From Flavobacteriaceae bacterium (GTDB lineage Bacteria; Bacteroidota; Bacteroidia; Flavobacteriales; Flavobacteriaceae), in assembly GCA_013001365.1 (NCBI GenBank), contig JABDMQ010000055.1:1-27957 (forward strand): 27,957 nucleotides of DNA. The letters are read 5' to 3'. The first letter of the stretch is position 1. The number at the start of each line of letters is the position of its first letter. The position numbers were made by a program, and so were the translations under genes. The notes under the pieces were generated by a model, which was not told the origin of the DNA, ran no database searches, and was given only the letters and a program-made list of their open reading frames with translations. Below, piece after piece: positions 14,858-22,759 of this stretch.

Positions 14858-15782
14858 TTAATCTTAAGATTTGCAAAGTAGCTTCCTTGTCTTTAATCAG
14901 TTGTGCTTTCAATTCGTTAATAGAATCGAATTTCTGTTCATCTCGTAATCGTGCATGCATATCGACTTGAACTGTTCTCCCATACAGGTCCTGCTCAAAA
15001 TCAAATAGATGAACTTCTTTTGTTAGTTCTTCTCCGTTAACTGTAGGATTAACACCTATATTCATCATCCCAATTACACGCTCGTCATTGATCATGCATG
15101 AAACGGCATAGACACCATTTTTAGGAATGAGTTTATATGGCTCCTCTATATGAAGATTTGCTGTCGGAAATCCTATTTTTTTACCAAGCCCTTTTCCTTT
15201 GATTATCGTTCCAGTTAACATAAACTCATAGCCTAAATAACTGTTTGCTTTTTCTATATCACCTTTGTTCAAGGCAATCCGTATCTTGGTAGAACTAATG
15301 GCTACCTCGTCTATGTCTTGTGCAGGTATTTGGTGTACTTTGAAGTCAAATGTTTGGGCAAATTCCGTAAGATCATTGATATTGGCTGCTCGGTTCCTCC
15401 CAAATCTGTGATTATAACCAATAATTACTTGTTTGGCGTTCAATTTATTCACCAAGATATCACGTACGAATTCAACCGCTGTGATCCGTGAAAACTGTTC
15501 GGTGAATTTTTCAATAACAAGATAATCCAACCCTAGGTTTTCCAAGATCTGTGATTTCTCATCCAGTGTATTGATAAGCTTGATATCAGCATCTTTCTGC
15601 AATACCATCCTTGGATGCGGAAAGAACGTGAGAAGAACAGATTCAAGGTCATGGTCTTTCGCTTTTTTTATAAGCTCTTTTATGATTTTCCTGTGACCAA
15701 TATGTACCCCATCAAATGTTCCTATGGTAACGATTGTTCCAGAGGAAAGATTGTAAGATCTATCACTTCGAATTTTCTTCAT
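14847..15782 (-). CDS. ribF: Bifunctional riboflavin kinase / FAD synthetase
   Basis: A 311-residue cytoplasmic enzyme that phosphorylates riboflavin to FMN and then adenylylates FMN to FAD. The N-terminal nucleotidyltransferase domain shows GTFDGVHIGHRKII, with the HxGH-type ATP site at residues 27-30, and ISSTKIRIALNKGDI near 163-176. The C-terminal riboflavin kinase domain shows GKGLGKKIGFPTANLHIE (about 196-213), with the PTAN motif that binds ATP and Mg2+. Length and motifs are complete. It is the first gene of ribF / HTTM / serS, and is divergent from the first metalloprotease gene across a 61-bp intergenic region that must hold both promoters. I found no full consensus box there. Confidence 0.96.
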   Translation of the reverse strand: MKKIRSDRSYNLSSGTIVTIGTFDGVHIGHRKIIKELIKKAKDHDLESVLLTFFPHPRMVLQKDADIKLINTLDEKSQILENLGLDYLVIEKFTEQFSRITAVEFVRDILVNKLNAKQVIIGYNHRFGRNRAANINDLTEFAQTFDFKVHQIPAQDIDEVAISSTKIRIALNKGDIEKANSYLGYEFMLTGTIIKGKGLGKKIGFPTANLHIEEPYKLIPKNGVYAVSCMINDERVIGMMNIGVNPTVNGEELTKEVHLFDFEQDLYGRTVQVDMHARLRDEQKFDSINELKAQLIKDKEATLQILRLNAS

Positions 15783-15822
15783 TTAGCCTTAAAATCAAAA
15801 AATCCTTATATTGGGACTATTA

Positions 15823-15832
15823 TTTAACCTCA
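15823..15832 (+). promoter_or_regulatory. Leader motif shared with the third protease gene
   Basis: TTTAACCTCA, preceded by ACTATTA, lies 11 bases before the ATG of protease 1. Almost the same block (ACTATT then TTTAACCTCA at 22717-22726) lies 33 bases before protease 3. It may be a common promoter -7 region or regulatory site, or simply leftover homology from the duplication. Protease 2 lacks it. Confidence 0.25.
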
Positions 15833-15843
15833 AATCAAATATC

Positions 15844-18800
15844 ATGAAAGCAAAATTACATTATGTTTTCTCATTTACCTTGTTTTTGATCTTCTTTTCT
15901 GCACAAGGTCAAAACAGCTACTGGTCTATGGCTCCAGCCAATATTACCAGTAAGAATGAAAGCTTAGAAAAACTTAATAAAGGACATTTCAGTATTTTAA
16001 ATCTGGATTTGGAAATGTTCAAGCAAGAATTGGGCAGTGCTCCTTTAAGAGGTCAATTTTCGGGCAGGTCAAATACGATTGTGAGTTTCCCTGATCAAAA
16101 TGGAGAAATGGAACGCTATCGCGTGGTTGAAGCTCCTGTCCTTTCTGAAGAACTTTCAATGCGTCATCCAGAGATAAAGACCTATTTGGGCTTCGGAATC
16201 GATAATCCCGGAGCAAGAGTACGCTTTAGCGTTACTCCTAAAGGCGTAAAGACCATGACGACTTTTTTAGACCGCACCATGGTTTTGGGTCAACCACTTG
16301 ACCCAGAACAAACAGACACTTATATACTATATGACAGGAAAGCGAAAAATGAGGCAAAGTCCTTTGACTGCTTAACAGAGAATATTCCGAATATCTCAAT
16401 TGATAGAACTGTTGCCAGAGATGCCAATGACCAATTGCTTCGCACCTTTAGGATGGCTATTTCGGCCACTGGCGAATACACGAATAATGTTCCTGGCAAT
16501 GATGGGACAGCGGCAACAGCATTGGCAGAAGTGGTTGCTACTTTGAACAGGACCAATGAGGTCTTCGAAGTCGATATGGCAATAACATTCAGTTTAGTAA
16601 CTGGAACTGAAATAATCTATACGAATGCTAATTCGGACCCCTATACATCATCATTGAACTCACAGTTGCAAACAACCCTAACCTCTGAGGTAGGCGAGGC
16701 CAATTATGATATAGGCCATTTGTTCAGTTTTGGAGCTAATAATGGGAACGCAGGTTGTATTGGTTGTGTTTGTGAGGATGGATCCAAAGGGAGTGGATGG
16801 TCACGTCATTCATTCGTGGATAATGATGGAGGCCCGTATATGTCGGATTTTTTCGATATTGATTATGTGCCTCATGAAATAGGACACCAAATGGGTGCCA
16901 ATCATACTTGGTCTTTTAGTTCTGAAGGAACTGGGGTTAATTACGAACCAGGTAGCGGAACGACCATAATGGGTTATGCAGGAATAACAGGTGCTGACGA
17001 TGTGCAAGACCATAGTCATGCCAATTTTCACTACGCTAGTATAGATCAAATACTAACAAATGTGAATTCTGCACCAAACAATTGTGCAACTACAACAGCA
17101 ATAACGAATAGCCCACCTGTTGCTAACGCAGGGTCGGATTATTCAATTCCTCAAGGCACGGCATTCAAACTTATTGGTAGCGCAACGGACGCAAATGGTT
17201 CGGACGTCTTATCATATGCTTGGGAACAAATTGATGATGGGGTGACTACAAATGGTACATTTAGCCCTACTAAAACTACAGGTGCTTTATGGCGAGCTAG
17301 GCCACCTAGTTCATCGCCCATAAGATATATGCCAAACCTTACAAGGGTCAGTGCTGGACAATTAACTGAATCTAATCCTGTCGAGACGGTGGATAATACC
17401 TCATGGGAAACGGTTTCTACTGTAGGTCGAAACCTGAATTTTGCATTGACGGTTCGCGACCGCAGTGAAACAGGAGGAGTCGGACAATCCCCTCAAAGCG
17501 ATTTTGACACTATGACGGTCGCCGTGGATGCTGCATCAGGACCATTTATCGTTACCTCTCAATCTACTAACGAAACATGGCTTTACGGATCTTCTCAGAC
17601 CATTACTTGGAATGTTGCAGGGACCGATAGTGGTGCAATTAACACTTCTAATGTTGATGTTTTACTCTCAGTAGATGGTGGCATGACCTTTCCATATCTG
17701 TTAGCTGATGATGTCCCAAATTCTGGAACAACCAATATAAATGTTCCTAATGTAGGAGGTAATACGTCAACGGCTAGAGTGATTGTTGAGGCCAGTGACA
17801 ATATTTTCTATGCAATGAATTCAACGGATTTTTCTATTCAAGAACCTGAATTCTCAATGACTTTTACAGAAGATACCATTGATGTATGTAGCCCTAGCGA
17901 TGCCGTTTACTTATTCGTATACAATACATTCTCCGGATTTTCGGGTACAACAACATTTACCGCAGAAGGGCTTCCTGCAGGTGCTTCTGCTTCATTCAGT
18001 CCTGCTACTGCCGCAGCAGATGGCACTAATGTAACAATGACTGTCTCTGGAATAGGGAGTGTGGCAACGGGGAATTATCCATTTACGGTTAGAGGCACTT
18101 CTGGCGCAATAGAACATACTGCTGGCGCTGTTCTAATTGTCTTTGACGCAAATTTTGGATCATTGAATCCAAGCTCTCCAATAGATGGAGCAACGGGAAT
18201 TTCGCCTGATGACATAATTTTCGGTTGGGATTCTGATGCCAATGCTACCTCCTATGATATTGACATAGCTACTGATGCTGGATTTGCAACCATTGTTGTA
18301 TCAACTAATGTTTCGTCTAATACCTATACAACATCTTTATTGCCTGGCACTCAATATTGGTGGCGCGTAAAAGCTAAAAATAATTGTGGAGACGGACTTT
18401 ATGAAGACGCAAGTTTTGGAACCGGAATTGAAGTATGCGACGTTTATGATTCGACCGATACGCCTTTAGCCATTCCGGACAATGATCCTGCAGGCGTAAG
18501 CTCTGTTATTAATGTAACCAATTCGGTGACTGTTAACGATGTTAATGTATCAGTCAATATAACTCATACTTGGGATGGTGATTTAACCTTGACCCTGCTT
18601 AGTCCAACAGGGACTTCCGTAGAATTATCCTCGGGGAATGGAGGGCAAGACGATAACTATACCGGTACAACTTTTGACGATGCTGGTACAAATCCTATTA
18701 CATCCGGATCAGCTCCATTTACAGGAACATTTCAGCCCGAAGGAAGTTTGGCTTCTCTAAATGGTGAATCTTCTGTTGGAAATTGGACGCTTATGATATC

Positions 18801-19143
18801 TGACTCTGCTAATCAGGATACAGGCACTTTATTGGATTGGAGTTTGGAGGTATGTGGTGAATTGACATTATCATCACCTGAAAGTTTTACAGAAATCGAT
18901 AATTTCTCTGTTTTCCCTAATCCAAACAACGGTGAATTCACTGTGAAGTTATCATCTTATTCAGGCAACAAGATTAGCATGGCCCTATATGATATTAGAG
19001 GTAGAATTGTTTATAATCAAGTTGACGAAGGAACTACTAATTTCATTAAAAAATTGAATTTAAGCTCCTTGGAGTCAGGTATATATATTCTTAAATTAAG
19101 TGATGGCGTAAGCCAAGGATCCAGGAAAATTATAGTTAATTAG
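15844..19143 (+). CDS. Secreted reprolysin-like zinc metalloprotease 1 (T9SS type A)
   Basis: 1099 residues from ATG 15844; an upstream open frame would bury the signal peptide MKAKLHYVFSFTLFLIFFSA. In order: propeptide to about 190 with a single Cys (Cys176); metzincin catalytic domain about 205-418 with zinc motif HEIGHQMGANH (His344, Glu345, His348, His354) and Met-turn GTTIMGYAGI; PKD/Ig-like region about 424-675; an Ig-like segment; fibronectin type III about 772-862 (TQYWWRVKAKNNCG); P domain about 865-1005 (ITHTWDGDLTLTLLSP); and T9SS type A sorting domain about 1013-1099 (FSVFPNPNNGEFTVKLSS, ending SRKIIVN). The protein is exported by Sec and then T9SS to the surface or medium, where it should cleave proteins. 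It is first of three tandem paralogs and closest to the third. The substrate is unknown. Confidence 0.93.
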   Translation: MKAKLHYVFSFTLFLIFFSAQGQNSYWSMAPANITSKNESLEKLNKGHFSILNLDLEMFKQELGSAPLRGQFSGRSNTIVSFPDQNGEMERYRVVEAPVLSEELSMRHPEIKTYLGFGIDNPGARVRFSVTPKGVKTMTTFLDRTMVLGQPLDPEQTDTYILYDRKAKNEAKSFDCLTENIPNISIDRTVARDANDQLLRTFRMAISATGEYTNNVPGNDGTAATALAEVVATLNRTNEVFEVDMAITFSLVTGTEIIYTNANSDPYTSSLNSQLQTTLTSEVGEANYDIGHLFSFGANNGNAGCIGCVCEDGSKGSGWSRHSFVDNDGGPYMSDFFDIDYVPHEIGHQMGANHTWSFSSEGTGVNYEPGSGTTIMGYAGITGADDVQDHSHANFHYASIDQILTNVNSAPNNCATTTAITNSPPVANAGSDYSIPQGTAFKLIGSATDANGSDVLSYAWEQIDDGVTTNGTFSPTKTTGALWRARPPSSSPIRYMPNLTRVSAGQLTESNPVETVDNTSWETVSTVGRNLNFALTVRDRSETGGVGQSPQSDFDTMTVAVDAASGPFIVTSQSTNETWLYGSSQTITWNVAGTDSGAINTSNVDVLLSVDGGMTFPYLLADDVPNSGTTNINVPNVGGNTSTARVIVEASDNIFYAMNSTDFSIQEPEFSMTFTEDTIDVCSPSDAVYLFVYNTFSGFSGTTTFTAEGLPAGASASFSPATAAADGTNVTMTVSGIGSVATGNYPFTVRGTSGAIEHTAGAVLIVFDANFGSLNPSSPIDGATGISPDDIIFGWDSDANATSYDIDIATDAGFATIVVSTNVSSNTYTTSLLPGTQYWWRVKAKNNCGDGLYEDASFGTGIEVCDVYDSTDTPLAIPDNDPAGVSSVINVTNSVTVNDVNVSVNITHTWDGDLTLTLLSPTGTSVELSSGNGGQDDNYTGTTFDDAGTNPITSGSAPFTGTFQPEGSLASLNGESSVGNWTLMISDSANQDTGTLLDWSLEVCGELTLSSPESFTEIDNFSVFPNPNNGEFTVKLSSYSGNKISMALYDIRGRIVYNQVDEGTTNFIKKLNLSSLESGIYILKLSDGVSQGSRKIIVN
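18913..18956 (+). repeat. Sorting-domain DNA repeat, copy 1 (copy 2 at 22297-22340)
   Basis: A 44-bp block encoding the start of the type A sorting domain (FPNPNNGEFTVKLS) is identical to 22297-22340 at 42 of 44 positions, although the remaining sequence of the two protease genes is much more diverged. This points to recent gene conversion or module copying. Confidence 0.7.
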
Positions 19144-19150
19144 GCCCAAT

Positions 19151-19181
19151 AACGCATAGGTGTTTAAATCACTTATGCGTT
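19151..19181. terminator. Hairpin terminator between convergent genes
   Basis: A 12-bp stem AACGCATAGGTG / CACTTATGCGTT with one G-T pair and a short AT loop, followed on the plus strand by ATTTATT. It sits 7 bp after the protease 1 stop and next to the convergent lipoprotein gene's stop, so it likely serves protease 1 and perhaps both genes. The T run is imperfect. Confidence 0.65.
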
Positions 19182-19183
19182 AT

Positions 19184-19711
19184 TTATTCTAAAGTAAATT
19201 CCTCATCTATAGAAGTAATGATCTGGGGCACTTCATCTGTTTTAAAGTTCAACTCAAAGGAGTAGTGATTACCGTTTAGCTTTTCGATTTTTAGATTTCC
19301 TTGATCTATGACATAATACCCTGTTTGACCTCGGCAGAAACAAAATCGAGCGAAGAACAATTTGGCTTCAGACATCCTTTTCCCATTCAATTCAACTTCA
19401 GGAGCATTAGGGTCTATTTCCAATAAAATTATCTCATTATAACTGCTATCCTGCACATCAGGCATTTCATTCCGTTTATAATCGAATCTCAAAACAACCT
19501 TGTTTCCATCAATCAATTTAGGGTAAATCTCATTTAAACTGGTCTTGGTAATTTGTATCGATTTATTTGGTAATACTTCAAAAATACATTTGCCGTCTTC
19601 GGGGCATGAAGATACTTCCTCTGATATAACATTTGTTTTCATAGCCTCTTTATTGGCGTTACACGCCAAAATCAAAATCAAGAATAAGTTGCTAATCAGT
19701 AATTTAACCAT
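19184..19711 (-). CDS. Small lipoprotein of unknown function
   Basis: A 175-residue protein beginning MVKLLISNLFLILILACNAN. The lipobox I-L-A-C with Cys17 marks a lipoprotein. No acidic cluster follows the Cys directly (NANKEAMK), so a periplasmic-facing location is likely. The mature part is mainly beta-strand with a striking segment FFARFCFCRGQTGYYVIDQG and an acidic end (SIDEEFTLE). I do not recognise a named family, although similar short lipoproteins occur in flavobacteria. It is transcribed against the flanking protease genes and separates protease 1 from protease 2. Whether it is tied to the proteases, for example as an inhibitor, cannot be told. Confidence 0.82.
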   Translation of the reverse strand: MVKLLISNLFLILILACNANKEAMKTNVISEEVSSCPEDGKCIFEVLPNKSIQITKTSLNEIYPKLIDGNKVVLRFDYKRNEMPDVQDSSYNEIILLEIDPNAPEVELNGKRMSEAKLFFARFCFCRGQTGYYVIDQGNLKIEKLNGNHYSFELNFKTDEVPQIITSIDEEFTLE

Positions 19712-19800
19712 AAGTTCCTAATATGAATTAAGTATTGAAATATTTGTAATTGTGCGCGTATAAAGGTACTTTTAATAATCCACACTATAAATTTCTTGTC

Positions 19801-22527
19801 ATGAAACAAAAATTCCACATTTTATTGTTTTCTGTCGCTTTCATTTTAATCTTGCCTTTAAATCTGTTCTCTCAAAATACAAAGAATTTATGGGAGAAAA
19901 TCTCAGCTCAAAATGTCGACAGATCAGAACTCGTTATTAGAAAATCCGAACCTGTAAAATCTGATTTTTATAATCTTGACCTCAGCTCACTAAAACAAGT
20001 ACTCGTTTCTGCTCCAGAAAGAAGAGATAATCCAGGTTCAGCTGGAATAACCGTTGCCTTCCCAAATGTAAACGGACTTTTTGAGACCTATTTGGTAAAG
20101 GAAGCATCTATCATGCATCCTGATCTACAGGCCAAATTTCCAGATAGTAGGTCTTATGTCGGGTCAAGTATTGACAATCCTGGAACGAGCATCAGATTTA
20201 GTGTCACGCAACAAGGACTTCACTTAATGCGGCTTTCTGCAACAGAAAAAACGCAATACATCGATCCGTACAATGGAAGCAATGCCTATGTAGTTTACTC
20301 AAAGGAAAACCTACCCCTTTCGGAAGACCTTTTGATTTGTAATGTTATTGATGAAATCGAATCAACAATCGATTACTCCGGTCTAAATGCTTTCAGGAAT
20401 GCAAACGATGGCCAAATGAGAGAATTCAGATTGGCTGTTGCAACGACCATTGAGTATTCAGAATTTCATTGGATGGCAGCTGGATTAACAGCTGGTGCTA
20501 CGGAAGCTGCCAAGAAAGCTGCTGTCTCAGCAGAAATTACAGTTGTTATGACCAGGGTCAATGGAATCTATGAAAAAGAACTATCTATAACAATGATGCT
20601 TATACCTAATAATGATGACCTGATTTTTATTGATTCCGATTCATATACGAACAGCAGCGGAGGTGCTATGCTTTCAGAAAATCAAAGTGTAATTGATACC
20701 GCTATTGGTTCCGCCAATTATGATATTGGTCATGTCTTTAGCACTGGTGGCGGTGGTGTCGCCTATTTAGGTTCTGTATGTACAAGTATAAAGGCAGGAG
20801 GTGTAACGGGGTTAGGAAGTCCTGTAGGTGATCCTTTTTACGTTGATTATGTTTCTCATGAAATGGGCCATCAGTTTGGGGCAAATCATCCATTTAATGG
20901 ATCAACCGGTAGTTGTTCTGGTGGAAACAGGAATGCATCTACGGCTTATGAGCCAGGAAGTGGCACGACAATAATGGCCTATGCTGGGATATGTACACCA
21001 CAAAATGTACAGCTGAGCAGTGATGATTACTTCCATCAGGTCAGTCTTTTTGAAATTTGGAATAATGTTACAACTGGCAACAGTACATGTGCTAATCAGA
21101 CTCCAACAGGCAATTCAGCTCCTACTGCTGAGGCTGGTGCAAGCCATACGATCCCGATTTCTACACCTTACAAATTAACTGGTTCTTCTACAGATACCGA
21201 CGGAACAGCTTCACACACATTTACCTGGGAGCAGTACGATCTAGGTCCAGCAGGAGTTCCATCGGAAACAACAGCAACAGGTCCAATGGTCAGGAGTTTT
21301 AAAGGAACTACAAATCCAACAAGATATATCCCGCAACTATCTGACCTAATTAATTCAGGAGGTTCTATGGAATGGGAGAGACTTGCCTCAGTTAGCAGGT
21401 CCCATGATTTTCGTCTTACCGTGAGAGATAATGATCCGAACGGTGGACGAACAGCAACGGATATCATGACAGCAACAACCACAGATGCAGCTGGTCCGTT
21501 TACGGTTTTATCGCAGGCAACTGATGGGATTAGTTGGCGACAGAATACAACTGAAATGATCATGTGGGATGTGGCAGGAACTGATGCCAATGGCGTGAAC
21601 ACAGCGAATGTAAATATTTGGCTATCCACGGATGGTGGCCTTACTTATACCACACCATTGATCATGAATACTCCCAATGATGGAAGTGAAATGATCACCG
21701 TACCTAACGTAGCAGCCCCAAGTTGTCGCATCATGATCGAAGCTGTGGGGAATATTTTCTTTGCCATAAATACTACGGATTTTGCTGTTGGTTATTCAGC
21801 ACTCATTTGCACCCAATATAATTCTGGTACTCTAGGTATTGCAATTCCTGATGGTGTTGGTGCCAACATGCCTGGTGCCACAGTTTCAAACATAATAAAT
21901 GTCCCATCATCATTTACAATTAGTGATGTTAATGTTAATGTTGATGTTTCCCATACTTGGGTAGGTGATATGGTAGTACAATTGATTCATCCTGACGGGA
22001 CGACCTTTAATACGCTTTGGGGAAGAGAATGTAACACTGGAGATGATAATTTTGATGTAATTTTTGATGATGGTACAGGCGCGATAGCTTGCAATACCCC
22101 TACTACAGGTACATTTGATCCAACAACTCCTTTAAATGTTTTTAATGGGCTTGTTAGTGCAGGTAATTGGACAATTATAATGGCTGATTACTTTAATGGA
22201 GATACAGGCACTTTCAATGATTGGTACATTGAAATTTGTTCACAGCAGGAACTTTTATCAACAACAGATCTAAATGCTAACGACCTGTTCTCGGTATTCC
22301 CTAATCCAAACAATGGTGAATTCACTGTGAAGTTATCTTCAAATACAGGGAACATAATCAGTATGGACCTATATGACATGAGAGGTCGAATTGTCTACGA
22401 AGAAGTAGTGGAAGGCTCGTCTGATTTCAGCAAAACCCTTAATCTAGATTCCTTGCAATCTGGAATGTATATCTTGAATGTAAGTGATGGTGCGCTTAGC
22501 CAGAACAAGAAAATAATTATTGAATAA
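19801..22527 (+). CDS. Secreted reprolysin-like zinc metalloprotease 2 (T9SS type A)
   Basis: 908 residues from ATG 19801; an upstream open frame of 17 codons would displace the signal peptide MKQKFHILLFSVAFILILPL. In order: propeptide to about 200 with a single Cys (Cys180); metzincin catalytic domain about 215-430 with HEMGHQFGANH (His353, Glu354, His357, His363) and Met-turn GTTIMAYAGI; PKD/Ig-like region to about 665; P domain about 668-815 (VSHTWVGDMVVQLIHPDG); T9SS type A sorting domain about 822-908 (FSVFPNPNNGEFTVKLSS, ending NKKIIIE). It is the most diverged of the three paralogs and lacks the Ig-like plus fibronectin III block of proteases 1 and 3. It is followed by its own terminator. 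Confidence 0.93.
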   Translation: MKQKFHILLFSVAFILILPLNLFSQNTKNLWEKISAQNVDRSELVIRKSEPVKSDFYNLDLSSLKQVLVSAPERRDNPGSAGITVAFPNVNGLFETYLVKEASIMHPDLQAKFPDSRSYVGSSIDNPGTSIRFSVTQQGLHLMRLSATEKTQYIDPYNGSNAYVVYSKENLPLSEDLLICNVIDEIESTIDYSGLNAFRNANDGQMREFRLAVATTIEYSEFHWMAAGLTAGATEAAKKAAVSAEITVVMTRVNGIYEKELSITMMLIPNNDDLIFIDSDSYTNSSGGAMLSENQSVIDTAIGSANYDIGHVFSTGGGGVAYLGSVCTSIKAGGVTGLGSPVGDPFYVDYVSHEMGHQFGANHPFNGSTGSCSGGNRNASTAYEPGSGTTIMAYAGICTPQNVQLSSDDYFHQVSLFEIWNNVTTGNSTCANQTPTGNSAPTAEAGASHTIPISTPYKLTGSSTDTDGTASHTFTWEQYDLGPAGVPSETTATGPMVRSFKGTTNPTRYIPQLSDLINSGGSMEWERLASVSRSHDFRLTVRDNDPNGGRTATDIMTATTTDAAGPFTVLSQATDGISWRQNTTEMIMWDVAGTDANGVNTANVNIWLSTDGGLTYTTPLIMNTPNDGSEMITVPNVAAPSCRIMIEAVGNIFFAINTTDFAVGYSALICTQYNSGTLGIAIPDGVGANMPGATVSNIINVPSSFTISDVNVNVDVSHTWVGDMVVQLIHPDGTTFNTLWGRECNTGDDNFDVIFDDGTGAIACNTPTTGTFDPTTPLNVFNGLVSAGNWTIIMADYFNGDTGTFNDWYIEICSQQELLSTTDLNANDLFSVFPNPNNGEFTVKLSSNTGNIISMDLYDMRGRIVYEEVVEGSSDFSKTLNLDSLQSGMYILNVSDGALSQNKKIIIE
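22297..22340 (+). repeat. Sorting-domain DNA repeat, copy 2 (copy 1 at 18913-18956)
   Basis: This is the partner of the block in protease 1, with 42 of 44 bases identical. It encodes the first strand of the T9SS type A sorting domain. Confidence 0.7.
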
Positions 22528-22545
22528 CAATTAAGAAATCTATTT

Positions 22546-22574
22546 AAAAAAGGGCCAATGCAAGGCCCTTTTTT
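22546..22574 (+). terminator. Rho-independent terminator of protease 2
   Basis: AAAAAAGGGCC, a 7-base loop, then GGCCCTTTTTT: a GC stem of 5 bp extended by six A-T pairs, ending in a T run. It begins 18 bp after the protease 2 stop. It separates protease 2 from protease 3, which therefore needs its own promoter in the AT-rich 185 bp that follow. Confidence 0.9.
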
Positions 22575-22759
22575 ATTTTCAAAATGCGCTTTTATAAGTA
22601 AATATCCACTTTATAATCCATCTATTTAATTGACAATCAACGTGTTTTGTTGTGTTTTAATATAGAGAATTTTAAAAACATTTCAATTTTAATGATTTTC
22701 AAAAAAAAGAACTATTTTTAACCTCACTAGTCAATCTTATCATATTTAATAGAAACATT

